Shown piece after piece: positions 45,435 to 54,288 of a DNA stretch of 64,000 nt. Every line of letters starts with the position of its first letter. Position 1 is the stretch's first letter. This stretch comes from Bdellovibrionales bacterium CG12_big_fil_rev_8_21_14_0_65_38_15 (GTDB taxonomy: Bacteria > Bdellovibrionota > Bacteriovoracia > Bacteriovoracales > Bacteriovoracaceae), in NCBI GenBank assembly GCA_002787775.1, contig PCUW01000054.1, positions 5,099 through 69,098 of the forward strand, in the 5' to 3' direction. Both the position numbers and the translations under genes were made by a program. The notes beneath the pieces are model-generated. The model was not told the origin of the DNA. It ran no database searches and saw only the letters and a program-made list of their open reading frames with translations.

Positions 45435-46236
45435 AAGCCGCGATATAAGTTACCCAAGACTCACAGTTCTCTTCTTCTGTTGATTCGTAGAACTCACCGT
45501 CTCCACCACCATCGCCATCATCACCTTCCCAGAAAGTTTTAACGCTCGTAAAGCCAGCTTCTTCCATGGCCTCAGTGATTTCTTTAGGTGACCAATGACG
45601 CCAGTCATAGGTAAAGACTTTATCGTATTTAACGTTATCATCGTGAGTTTTAAAATGAATATGGTATAAAACTTCGTTGGTAAGAGGGTTGTATTTATCG
45701 CAATCCCAAAAATAGGTATGATCGTCGTGTTCTGTTTCTTCAACTAGCTCTTCACCACACTCAGTGCCACCAAAAATATCAACAAAAAAGGCTCCACGAT
45801 TTTCAAGAGCGTCGTAAACTTTTTTGAAATAATTCACAAGTTGAGCGCGTTCTTTAAAAATAAAATAAGAAAAGTTAAAAGCGACAACAACATCGGATTT
45901 AAAGCCATGATCAGCTAAAACATTACCTTCAATATATTCAACACGTTTTTGCTCTTCAGCCGTTAGTTGTGAGCGATGGTTCTTCATACCGTAGTTCATC
46001 GGCTCAGGGTCTAGATCAATGGCATAAGCTTTATGTTCAGGACTTTGAGCGGCCCAATAACAAGCAAGAGCACCCGTTCCACCAAAGTCTTCTCTAAGAA
46101 TCTTAGGCTGTGAACCAAAGTTTTTCTTATAATGAACATTGATAAAATCCACATCAACTTCAAAATTTTGTACAGATCCTTCGTACAATTTATATTTCAA
46201 ATCTGTGGCAATTTTCAATCCGGAGCTCTTCGACAT
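45427..46236 (-). CDS. Class I SAM-dependent methyltransferase
   Basis: 269 aa. SAM-binding motif I REDFGGTGALACYWA, the acidic post-I strand AYAIDLDPEPMNYG, then VVVAFNFSYFIF and a beta-rich lid. The C-terminus contains a Gly/Asp-rich acidic run (EGDDGDGGGDGEF). The substrate is not evident. AAGGATT before the ATG; last gene of a minus-strand operon with a LMW phosphatase, greB and a DUF6165 gene. Confidence 0.8.
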   Translation of the reverse strand: MSKSSGLKIATDLKYKLYEGSVQNFEVDVDFINVHYKKNFGSQPKILREDFGGTGALACYWAAQSPEHKAYAIDLDPEPMNYGMKNHRSQLTAEEQKRVEYIEGNVLADHGFKSDVVVAFNFSYFIFKERAQLVNYFKKVYDALENRGAFFVDIFGGTECGEELVEETEHDDHTYFWDCDKYNPLTNEVLYHIHFKTHDDNVKYDKVFTYDWRHWSPKEITEAMEEAGFTSVKTFWEGDDGDGGGDGEFYESTEEENCESWVTYIAAFK

Positions 46237-46245
46237 AAAAAATCC

Positions 46246-46629
46246 TTAACTATAATCTTCGTAAGACTTCACTTCTACTATATTTGAACCAAAGGCTTGA
46301 TTCACACTATCTTTAGCTTTGAATCTCTCATCATTAACGACGTAGACAGACCTGGCGAGCTTAATAAACTCGTCGTCAAAAGCTTTTGCCTTTTCCTTTA
46401 GTCTTATATCATCTTCAATCTTCCACAATTTAGCATTAATTTTTTGAAGTTTCTCTAGGTGATCTTCAATATTTTCTAAATTTAATGCCTTTAAACTGCC
46501 ATAAAGAATGTTTTCTTCTTTAGTAGCAGCCTTGACTTTTGAAGGGTCTTTTATATGGATCATTTTTAGACGCAAAATGCTAATTTTATCGACTAATTCA
46601 CCAAGCGAAACTTCAACTAAAATATTCAT
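46246..46629 (-). CDS. DUF6165 family protein
   Basis: 127 aa. It matches my memory of DUF6165: starts ILVEVSLGELVDKISILRLK, then LWKIEDDIRLKEKAKAFDDEF, LARSVYVVNDERF and a terminal IVEVKSYEDY. The function of the family is unknown; members are often near glycan genes. ATGA overlap with greB. Confidence 0.75.
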   Translation of the reverse strand: MNILVEVSLGELVDKISILRLKMIHIKDPSKVKAATKEENILYGSLKALNLENIEDHLEKLQKINAKLWKIEDDIRLKEKAKAFDDEFIKLARSVYVVNDERFKAKDSVNQAFGSNIVEVKSYEDYS

Positions 46630-47129
46630 TTTTCACCTATCTGTATGGGCAGATAATCAATTTTAAGGATTTCAAGCTCAATAGTACCACTTGGAACTTT
46701 GATGGTCACAATATCTCCAACAAACGAGCCAATTAATTTGCTACCGATTGGCGACTTCCAGCTAATCAGGCCCAGCTTGGGATTAATTTCATCTTCTCCA
46801 ACAATACAATAATGCTTATGATTATCATTTTCATCTACAGCTTCTATCGTTGCTCCAAATTGAACCTTCAAACTTTGAATTGATGTAGGTTCAACTATAT
46901 TAGCTTTGTTGATACGAGTATTTAAAAAGGCGACTCGTTTATCGATTTCACGTAATCGCCTCTTACCGTATTGATAGTCTGCATTTTCAGAGCGATCTCC
47001 AAGCGAAGCCGCCCAAGCAACAACTTTTGTCACTTCAGGTCTTTCAACTTTAACAAGATGATCTCTTTCGTTAATGAGTCGTTCATAACCAGCGGGTGTA
47101 ATATAATTATTCTTCTCGAGCGCATTCAT
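46626..47129 (-). CDS. greB: Transcript cleavage factor GreB-like
   Basis: 167 aa. The N-terminal coiled coil carries the GreB hallmark WAASLGDRSENADYQYGKRRLREIDKR with the acidic tip, preceded by YITPAGYERLINERDHL. C-terminal FKBP-like domain (ISWKSPIGSKLIGSFVGDIV). It rescues backtracked RNA polymerase. Its ends overlap both neighbours by ATGA. Confidence 0.93.
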   Translation of the reverse strand: MNALEKNNYITPAGYERLINERDHLVKVERPEVTKVVAWAASLGDRSENADYQYGKRRLREIDKRVAFLNTRINKANIVEPTSIQSLKVQFGATIEAVDENDNHKHYCIVGEDEINPKLGLISWKSPIGSKLIGSFVGDIVTIKVPSGTIELEILKIDYLPIQIGEK

Positions 47130-47578
47130 TGCTTAAGACTTTTTAATAAGCCTTGGCAGGCATCATCCAAGATATCTAAGACTAAATCAAAACCTTGCGC
47201 TCCACCATAATAAGGATCAGGAACGTGATCATATTTTAAACGTGTACAATAATCAGTGATTTTTCTCACTTTTTTAGATTGCTTCGCATTCGCCATTTTT
47301 AAAACATCACGAAGGTTTTTATCATCCATGACTAAAATATGGTCAAAGAGCTCTAAGTCTTCTGGCTCAAATTTTCGAGATTTTGACGTTAATTCAATAC
47401 CTCTTTTTTTAGCGTGCTCAATCATGCGAAAATCTGCTTTGTCGCCACTATGAAAACCGGAGGTACCCGCTGAATCGATGAAAAAATCCTTTTGCTCTAC
47501 CATTGAGCTAAACACTCCTTCAGCGGCCGGAGATCGACAAATATTGCCTAAACAGACGAAAAGAATTTTTTGATTCAT
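47126..47578 (-). CDS. Low-molecular-weight protein tyrosine phosphatase
   Basis: 150 aa from ATG 47578 (the frame stays open to a TTG at 47590). P-loop FVCLGNICRSPAAEGVF with the catalytic Cys and Arg; general acid Asp in VPDPYYGGAQGF. It may act on protein-Tyr or phospho-Arg, or on Wzc-type kinases; no such kinase lies nearby. First gene of the greB operon. Confidence 0.92.
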   Translation of the reverse strand: MNQKILFVCLGNICRSPAAEGVFSSMVEQKDFFIDSAGTSGFHSGDKADFRMIEHAKKRGIELTSKSRKFEPEDLELFDHILVMDDKNLRDVLKMANAKQSKKVRKITDYCTRLKYDHVPDPYYGGAQGFDLVLDILDDACQGLLKSLKQ

Positions 47579-47661
47579 CGATATACTCAAGGGCTAAAAT
47601 TAAGTCTTTTTATGCTAGAATCATAGTCCAGTCGGGATCGATTTAAAAGGAGCCAACTGAC

Positions 47662-48192
47662 ATGGCCATCAAGCAAGTTATCAGAATGGGTCACCCTGTT
47701 TTAAGACAGATTGCAAAAGAGCTAACAAAAGAGGAAATTCTCTCTGAAGAGATCAAGTCTTTGATTGTCGATATGCAAGATACGATGGAAGCTGAAGGTG
47801 GGATTGGAATTGCTGCTCCTCAAATAGCTGTTAGTCTTCAAACGGCGATCATTGAACTTCCAGAAAACTCTGAACGCTACGGAACGCTTGATTCCTCTGC
47901 TAAGTATATTATTTTTAATCCAAAAATTACTCCGTTAACTAGTGAACTTCAGGGTTTTTGGGAAGGATGCCTCTCCGTTCCTGGACTTAGGGGATTCGTA
48001 GAGCGTGAAAAAAAAGTACGCATCGAGTACCTTGATGAGAACGCTGTTGAGCAAGTGATTGAGCCTGAAGGGTTTTTGGCCACCGTTTTTCAGCATGAAC
48101 TCGATCATCTCTTTGGTAAGCTTTATATAGATCGCATTAAAGACACGACACTTATTAGTTATAACGAAGAGTTTGAACAATTTAATTCATGA
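47662..48192 (+). CDS. def: Peptide deformylase
   Basis: Removes the N-formyl group from nascent proteins. 176 aa with all three motifs: GIGIAAPQ, EGCLSVPG and QHELDHLFGKLYID (metal-binding Cys and two His). AAGGAG before the ATG. Four-base ATGA overlap with trmO. Confidence 0.95.
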   Translation: MAIKQVIRMGHPVLRQIAKELTKEEILSEEIKSLIVDMQDTMEAEGGIGIAAPQIAVSLQTAIIELPENSERYGTLDSSAKYIIFNPKITPLTSELQGFWEGCLSVPGLRGFVEREKKVRIEYLDENAVEQVIEPEGFLATVFQHELDHLFGKLYIDRIKDTTLISYNEEFEQFNS

Positions 48193-48887
48193 GCAGTATT
48201 ACACCGATAGGAATTGTTCGCACTCCATTTAAAGAAAAGTTTGGAATTCCAAAACAGCCGCACTTGGCCAATGAAGTACAAGCAACAATAGAGATTGCGA
48301 CAGCAATCTGTGCGCCTGAAAGCTTTGAACAATTAGAGGGCTTTAATTTTATTTGGCTTCTTGGTTGTTTTCATCTTGCGGAATCTAAAAGCACTAAAGT
48401 TCGCCCACCGAAACTTGGGGGCAACGAGAAAGTGGGAGTCTTTGCTACAAGAAGCCCTTTTAGACCAAACCCTCTTTCACTTTCTCTCGTAAAACTCATT
48501 TCGATTCACCACGATGAAGCGTCAAAAAAAATGATTTTAACTATTAGTGGTATTGATTTGGTTAATGAAACTCCGGTATTCGATATCAAGCCTTATATCC
48601 CATCCCATGATACTCCTTGGGAGCCTGTTAAAACCGGCTGGGTTGAAGATTCATCAGACAAGACTTATGAAGTTATTTGGTCGGATGAGGCAAAGTCGAA
48701 AGTCAAAGAATTAGAAGTTACTACTGACCAACAAAAAATGATCAATAGTATTTTGAAAATTGATCCAAGACCAGCTTACCATAATAGTCACAAAAGTTAC
48801 TTCATCGTACTTGATCAATTTGATATAGAATTCACTGTGCAAAACCATCAAGTAATTATTTTGAATATTAAAAATTCAACTCGCTGA
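48189..48887 (+). CDS. trmO: tRNA t6A37 methyltransferase TrmO/TsaA-like
   Basis: 232 aa. PIGIVRTPFKEKFGIPKQP at the N-terminus, then FEQLEGFNFIWLLGCFH and GVFATRSPFRPNPLSLSLV, the typical TsaA/YaeB SAM-binding barrel. The C-terminal lobe with DPRPAYH matches the full-length form. It methylates t6A37 of tRNA in the family. Coupled to def by ATGA overlap. Confidence 0.92.
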   Translation: MSSITPIGIVRTPFKEKFGIPKQPHLANEVQATIEIATAICAPESFEQLEGFNFIWLLGCFHLAESKSTKVRPPKLGGNEKVGVFATRSPFRPNPLSLSLVKLISIHHDEASKKMILTISGIDLVNETPVFDIKPYIPSHDTPWEPVKTGWVEDSSDKTYEVIWSDEAKSKVKELEVTTDQQKMINSILKIDPRPAYHNSHKSYFIVLDQFDIEFTVQNHQVIILNIKNSTR

Positions 48888-48976
48888 AACTGCGTTCACG
48901 ACTACGTTTTTCAACGTTAATTCTCATCAAGTCAATAAGTCTAATTGCCGATAAAAAAACTGGTGGGAGAACGTCG

Positions 48977-50296
48977 TTGAAAGTTAAAAAGAACATCATT
49001 ATTTTTGGCCTATTGGGCTGCACGGTACTAAGTCTTAGTAGCTTGTGGTTCATTAAGTACTGGCAACCAAAGAGAATTTCTCTTTGGAGTTCAGATATTG
49101 CAAAGGGTAACGCCAATAACCGTCTTCCTGCTCAGTTTGGTGAGACTGACCTTCCATTAGTTGAAGACTTTTTTGATTATAATAGTTTTCATCATTTTAT
49201 TTCTTATCGATTAAATCTAGATCTTCACTCAGACGCAAAAGAAAAAGATCAAGAAAGAGCAAAACTCGCTCTTGATAAGACGACACATGGTCTATTTAAA
49301 AAGAAAAACAAAAGCGAAACACTAGAGGCCTTTGCATCTCCTGATCTTGTTCCCAATTTTATTTCATCTTTTCTTGATGAAATGGATCTTGCTGGCGTTA
49401 GAAAAGGAAACTTTCAAATTGATCTAGAGTTCTACCCTAGAAATCATCCAAGTGTTTTATTTAACCGTGAAGCAAGAGCTGTGAATCTTTGGGATCTTAA
49501 CCAAACGAAGTCTCTTGCAGCTGCTATTGGTGAAAAAGCTATTCCAGTCGTTATTCCAAAAGATGACGAATACAAACTTATTAGAAAAGTCGTAACGACA
49601 GACTATCCTAGTGAAGGCCAATACTATCAATACCAAGGTGGCGTTATTAGTCTTCAACTCGGTCTAGATAAATTAGACTGGAGTCCAGAAGAGTTAATGT
49701 CTGAAAAATCAGAACAGCTCGATGGTGATTTAATCTATCGCAGGTATTTTAAAATTGTTCATGAAGACGAGTTTGCTTTCTTTCTCGATCATACTGATAT
49801 GACGATCAAAAACTCTGCCATTGTTAAGTTTAACGATGACGTTCCCGTCTTCTTTACAGTTGATGTTTCAAAAGAGTTCAATGGTCATACTCTAAAGACA
49901 CCAAAAAATACTCTCACTATTCATTTAGGAGAAATGCTGCCAACAAAAAAACGCAAAAGAGGTTTCTTGCAGCGTGTTTTTGGTAGTGATGCAAAGACAT
50001 CATTATCAACTGGTGAGTTACGATTATATGGAAGACTTGGTAAAGGTGAAGGCGGAGTAGAGTTTGAAGTGAAAATTCATACTCTTGTGTACAACCTTGA
50101 AACTAAAACCTTCGATGCCAATAACTCAAAAATTTCAGTTGAACTCAAAAATGAACTTCTTGATGGATATACAAAAGCCTCTGCCACAAACGATATTAAA
50201 CGAATCCTTTTAGGACCACTTGGTGGAAATCTAACAAAATCGTTATCACTTGGGCGCTTTCATCCTGCTCTACGCATTCAAGGAGTAGGACGATGA
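48977..50296 (+). CDS. Membrane-anchored protein of unknown function
   Basis: 439 aa from a TTG start supported by GGGAGA 6 nt upstream. One N-terminal helix (IIIFGLLGCTVLSLSSLWFI), then about 410 residues expected outside the cytoplasm. They are rich in beta strands (IDLEFYPRNHPSVLF, GQYYQYQGGVISLQLG) with no Cys in the exported part and no recognised domain. Overlaps the next gene by ATGA, so the two exported proteins probably work together. Confidence 0.65.
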   Translation: MKVKKNIIIFGLLGCTVLSLSSLWFIKYWQPKRISLWSSDIAKGNANNRLPAQFGETDLPLVEDFFDYNSFHHFISYRLNLDLHSDAKEKDQERAKLALDKTTHGLFKKKNKSETLEAFASPDLVPNFISSFLDEMDLAGVRKGNFQIDLEFYPRNHPSVLFNREARAVNLWDLNQTKSLAAAIGEKAIPVVIPKDDEYKLIRKVVTTDYPSEGQYYQYQGGVISLQLGLDKLDWSPEELMSEKSEQLDGDLIYRRYFKIVHEDEFAFFLDHTDMTIKNSAIVKFNDDVPVFFTVDVSKEFNGHTLKTPKNTLTIHLGEMLPTKKRKRGFLQRVFGSDAKTSLSTGELRLYGRLGKGEGGVEFEVKIHTLVYNLETKTFDANNSKISVELKNELLDGYTKASATNDIKRILLGPLGGNLTKSLSLGRFHPALRIQGVGR

Positions 50297-52194
50297 AAGT
50301 ATTATTCTTAGTCACTCTCCTCTTTAGTTTTGGTCAGCTCCATGCTGAACAAATCGACGTTAACGAAAAACTCTACCTATATAAAGTTTATCGCCAACAA
50401 ACGAAAAAGTTCACTCAACATAAGACAATCGATCTAAGACGTGAACTTGTTAATAGGTCTGGGGATCTCAGCCTTCTGCTTCTATTTAGACTAGATAAAA
50501 TTATCCCTTCACCTTTCATCGATAGCATCGCCTATCATATTTTTATCGATTCAAAAGAAGAAAAACTAGAAGAAGCCTTGTCTTATCTTATGCTCAATCG
50601 TTTTTTAGTAGTGAAACAAAATGCTGAAAAATCTAGCGCAAGTGCTGAAGCAAAAGAGCGCGCTGGAGCTCTTCTTACGAAATGGAGTAATCTCGAAAAA
50701 TGGGATGAAACGTCTACAAGATTTATGCTTGAATTAATTCAAAGACGAGCAAGTTTGATTAGTCAGATTGGCTCAGCACAAGCCATTATTGAAGCGATTG
50801 AATCGACTCCCATTATCGCAGATCGCCTTGATGTAGAAATTGGCTTGAAAAGTGCGCTACTCCCCGAACCGATTGGTGAGATTCCTGGCAATATTGTTTC
50901 ACTCTTTTTTAAGAACGACAGAAGTTTGGCCAAAGCCACAAAACTTAAAGAGCTTAAAGATTTACCTGCAGAAGATGAAAGTCGTAAAACAATGGTTGCT
51001 CAACTGGCTAGTGAAAGTTTAGTTAAGCCATTATTTGAAATGATAAATTCGTCTAAGGAAAACCTCATCATAGTTTCTCCTGAAATGGCTGGTTTATCTG
51101 AGGATGCCTTTCTGGCGGCTTTAAAGGTAAAACTAGAAGAAACTGAAGACTGGAAAGTCATTTATGTCGGACTTGGAAGTATCTCGCCTAGACTTCTATC
51201 ACTTTCAAATCAATTTAAATCTCGTTTTGCCATCATGGCCATTCCTGATGAAGCCGTTAAAGACGGATCTCTTTCTTGGCAAACCTTTATTCCTTCACCT
51301 GACTCTAAGTATGGAACGCAGCATGGCCTTGGTTTAATGGCAGTTACTGATAGCGCTAGCACGACTCCGCATGCCTTTATCTCATCAAGAAGATTTATCG
51401 ATCACCCACATGCTTATTCTTTTGAGCAGTCTTTGGTTATTCAAGGTCCAGCGGCCGGTCTACTTCCTCAACTTCTCAATGAAAACTTAAAGCAACTTGT
51501 TCCTTCTTACTCTGATCTTTCAACCTATTTTCCATCTCGCACACATTATCCAACTCATGGGCAAGAAAGTGTAAATTTAACTGTAGACTCTGCTCGTCTT
51601 GCCGCTCGTGATGACCGTGCACTTGCCGTTAAATTTTTAATTGGTACAAAAGAAGAAATCTTGATTGATCAATACATGCTTTATGATCGTGCCATCGTTG
51701 ATAGTATTATTAAATTAAAAATCAAAAACCCTGACCTTAAAGTCAAAATTTTGCTTGATACAAATTTAGATCTTGAGATGAATGGGCTTCCGAATGCAAT
51801 TTTCCTTAAAGAAATGAAGATGTATGGCATAGAACTCAAAGCACGCAAGAGTCTTCACTGGGAAGAAGCTGATAGCGAAGACAGTATTGTTCAGTTTCAT
51901 GCCATCAATCATAGAAATCTTATGATACGTGATAGAAAATCAGTCTTTATGGGAACTGGTCCATTCATGGGAAGCTTCGAGCGTCGCTCTCCTATCTCAT
52001 TTGGGATTCAGCTCAATACAACCATGAGCTCAGAGCTTGCCGATTCATTTATTGATGATTGGGAAAATGTAGACACGACTTATGAGCTAGATGTTGAAAA
52101 TTTCGAAGCAAAGATTGGTAAGAGACATCTGTCTCATAAGGTTTCAAGCTTTCTCAATACCGTTTTCTCGGTTCTGCTAAGGGCCTTTGACTAA
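50293..52194 (+). CDS. Exported degenerate phospholipase D-fold protein
   Basis: 633 aa. Signal peptide MKVLFLVTLLFSFGQLHA. The C-terminal half follows the PLD layout: EILIDQYMLYDRAIVDSII, VKILLDTNLDLEMNG, then HRNLMIRDRKSVFMGTGPF. In an active HKD motif this would be HxKxxxxD; here the Lys is Asn (H-R-N-L-M-I-R-D). An earlier segment (ENLIIVSPEMAGLSEDAF) looks like the first PLD repeat but shows no HKD. So a catalytically altered or dead PLD-fold protein is likely. Coupled to the upstream gene. Confidence 0.7.
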   Translation: MKVLFLVTLLFSFGQLHAEQIDVNEKLYLYKVYRQQTKKFTQHKTIDLRRELVNRSGDLSLLLLFRLDKIIPSPFIDSIAYHIFIDSKEEKLEEALSYLMLNRFLVVKQNAEKSSASAEAKERAGALLTKWSNLEKWDETSTRFMLELIQRRASLISQIGSAQAIIEAIESTPIIADRLDVEIGLKSALLPEPIGEIPGNIVSLFFKNDRSLAKATKLKELKDLPAEDESRKTMVAQLASESLVKPLFEMINSSKENLIIVSPEMAGLSEDAFLAALKVKLEETEDWKVIYVGLGSISPRLLSLSNQFKSRFAIMAIPDEAVKDGSLSWQTFIPSPDSKYGTQHGLGLMAVTDSASTTPHAFISSRRFIDHPHAYSFEQSLVIQGPAAGLLPQLLNENLKQLVPSYSDLSTYFPSRTHYPTHGQESVNLTVDSARLAARDDRALAVKFLIGTKEEILIDQYMLYDRAIVDSIIKLKIKNPDLKVKILLDTNLDLEMNGLPNAIFLKEMKMYGIELKARKSLHWEEADSEDSIVQFHAINHRNLMIRDRKSVFMGTGPFMGSFERRSPISFGIQLNTTMSSELADSFIDDWENVDTTYELDVENFEAKIGKRHLSHKVSSFLNTVFSVLLRAFD

Positions 52195-52348
52195 ATCTCC
52201 CCTCGCTAAGTTAGAATACCGATATAAACCTCTGAGATTACATATCTTTCACTACACTCTATAGGCTTTATATAGTCCGGATTATGATTGAAAAGACATA
52301 GGATCTAGGATAAATAATTTTCATTATTATTCTGTAAAGAGATGCTCA

Positions 52349-53239
52349 ATGAAAATTAATCTACTTAAATTCCTTCTATGTTTATCGTCCCTTGCTTTCA
52401 TCACGACTTCCAATGCTCAAATGCAGCCAATCGAAGAAGTCTTTGAGCCCGCTGGAACTTTTAGCGCAGAAGAATTCACCAAAGTCGCAGTTTTACAATG
52501 GGCTCCAAATGCTTCAGCTCCCATTGAAGATCAAGTTTTAGCAGATCAGTTTAAAGCTAATAATATTTCAATTTTAGAAAGTTATATTAGAGAAGCAGCG
52601 GCAAAAGGCGCAAAGTATATCAGCACTCCAGAATTTGGAATTGTTGGCTATCCTGATATTCCAGAGCTTCCACCAGCAGAAGATAATTTTAGAAATCGCG
52701 AAGATATCAAGCCGTATGTTGAAACAGTTCCTGGAAAGTCCTCGAACCATTTCTCTAATCTTGCCTTAGAACTTGGTGTTTACATCCAATTTGGTATGGC
52801 CGAAAAAGATAGTGTGACTGACCTTTATTATAATACTGTTGTTGTTATCGATCCAAATGGCGAAGTCGCGGCTAAATATAGAAAGCAGCACCTGTTTCAA
52901 ATAGAACACGACTACCTTGAGGAAGGAACTAGCAACGTCACTTTCCAAACTCCATTTGGAAAAGTTGGCTTAGTGATTTGTTCAGATGTTTATGACTACT
53001 CAGTTCTAGAAAAATACAAACTAGAGCAGATTGATGTTCTAAGCCTCAGTACTTCTTGGACAGAGAATAATACAGGTTGGGGATATTTCACTACAGCAGC
53101 GACTAAAACTAGCGCCTATGTTTTAGCCGCCAATCACGATTATTATCCAGACTCAGGTGTTATTTACCCTGATGGTACAACCCAGTCCCATATTCGTCAG
53201 TCCACAGGTCTTGCTTACGGGTACTTACCAAACAAGTGA
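52349..53239 (+). CDS. Secreted nitrilase-superfamily amidohydrolase (vanin/biotinidase-like)
   Basis: 296 aa with signal peptide ending TTSNAQ. The Glu-Lys-Cys triad is visible: E in ISTPEFGIVGYPD, K in AAKYRKQHLF and C in GLVICSDVYDY. Being exported and resembling the vanin/biotinidase branch, it could cleave amides outside the cytoplasm, for example in scavenging. The exact substrate is unknown. The stop abuts the stop of the convergent lipoprotein gene. Confidence 0.85.
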   Translation: MKINLLKFLLCLSSLAFITTSNAQMQPIEEVFEPAGTFSAEEFTKVAVLQWAPNASAPIEDQVLADQFKANNISILESYIREAAAKGAKYISTPEFGIVGYPDIPELPPAEDNFRNREDIKPYVETVPGKSSNHFSNLALELGVYIQFGMAEKDSVTDLYYNTVVVIDPNGEVAAKYRKQHLFQIEHDYLEEGTSNVTFQTPFGKVGLVICSDVYDYSVLEKYKLEQIDVLSLSTSWTENNTGWGYFTTAATKTSAYVLAANHDYYPDSGVIYPDGTTQSHIRQSTGLAYGYLPNK

Positions 53240-53485
53240 TTACTCGACGACACAGTCGGTAGCACCTTGAAGGGCTCCGGCCGCATTGGCCTTAGCAGGC
53301 TTCATCGCCTGCTCTACAATCTTTTCTTCAGTGATTTCAGGCGTGTCGCACGCCTCATCTTTTTCAAGCGTTAAATCAATATCAGCATGTGATTGAACAC
53401 TTGAAGAACCAGTAACAATTACTGATTTTTTTTCCTGACAACCAACAAGACTACTCATAATAAGAATTATAAAAATCAGTTTCAT
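53240..53485 (-). CDS. Small lipoprotein
   Basis: 81 aa. MKLIFIILIMSSLVGCQEKK with lipobox LVGC; mature part about 66 aa, acidic, with two Cys (ACDTPEI and TDCVVE) that could form a disulfide. AAGGAG precedes the ATG. It follows the SDR gene by 2 bases on the same strand. Confidence 0.7.
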   Translation of the reverse strand: MKLIFIILIMSSLVGCQEKKSVIVTGSSSVQSHADIDLTLEKDEACDTPEITEEKIVEQAMKPAKANAAGALQGATDCVVE

Positions 53486-53487
53486 CT

Positions 53488-54240
53488 TTACTCCTTACTA
53501 TAATTGGCAAATTTAAAAGACATGATCATACGATAAAAAGCTCTTGGTAATTTATCAAGTAGTGTAATAACAATTTTCATTTGCCACGGAAAAATAAACA
53601 AGGTCTCTTTATTATCAATAGCATTCTTTATAAGAGAAGCGCCTTTGTGAGAAGGCATCAGAAATGGCATAGGGTGATCATTTTTCTGAGTTAGCGGAGT
53701 ATCAATAAATCCAGGACAAATACATGTAACATTAAGACCTGTTCCGCGAGTATCAAGCTGCATAGACTCACAAAGCTTAATCACAGCGGCCTTACTACCA
53801 CTGTAGGCACCGTTACCAGGCAGACCAACAAAACCGGCAACGCTGGCGATGGCCACAAGATGACCGCTCTTTTTATTCATCATTTTTTCATAAGCAGCTT
53901 CAAAAGCATTGATTACGCCACCAACATTGATATCGAAAACTTTTCGTTGGGCCGCAAAATCTGGAATTCTTTTTTTACTACCAACACCAATCCCTGCATT
54001 GGCGATAATAAGATCAAGCCCCTGAGGAGCAAAATCATTAACAGCATTAATCAGTTGTTCGCTATTAGTAACGTCGACATTATAAGCTTTTATTGTTGGA
54101 TATGACTTTTTATAGTCTGCCGGAAGCTTCGTGATATCACGACCACAAACTCCAACCTCATTCCCCTCAAGGGCATAGGCCTTAGCTAACTCAAAACCAA
54201 TTCCAGTTGTTCCACCAGTGATAAAAACTTTTTTGCTCAT
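53488..54240 (-). CDS. Short-chain dehydrogenase/reductase
   Basis: 250 aa classical SDR: cofactor motif FITGGTTGIGFELAKAYA, NAGIGV, Ser in AIASVAGF, Tyr/Lys in GAYSGSKAAVIKLCES, PGFIDTPLT. The C-terminal 40 residues include a hydrophobic segment typical of membrane-associated SDRs (FIFPWQMKIVITLLDKLPR). Substrate unknown. It lies downstream of a cytochrome P450 on the same strand, so they may share a pathway. Confidence 0.88.
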   Translation of the reverse strand: MSKKVFITGGTTGIGFELAKAYALEGNEVGVCGRDITKLPADYKKSYPTIKAYNVDVTNSEQLINAVNDFAPQGLDLIIANAGIGVGSKKRIPDFAAQRKVFDINVGGVINAFEAAYEKMMNKKSGHLVAIASVAGFVGLPGNGAYSGSKAAVIKLCESMQLDTRGTGLNVTCICPGFIDTPLTQKNDHPMPFLMPSHKGASLIKNAIDNKETLFIFPWQMKIVITLLDKLPRAFYRMIMSFKFANYSKE

Positions 54241-54288
54241 AAAATCTCCAAGCCGTATTCTAGCTTAGAAGAGAGTCAAAGGACAAAG

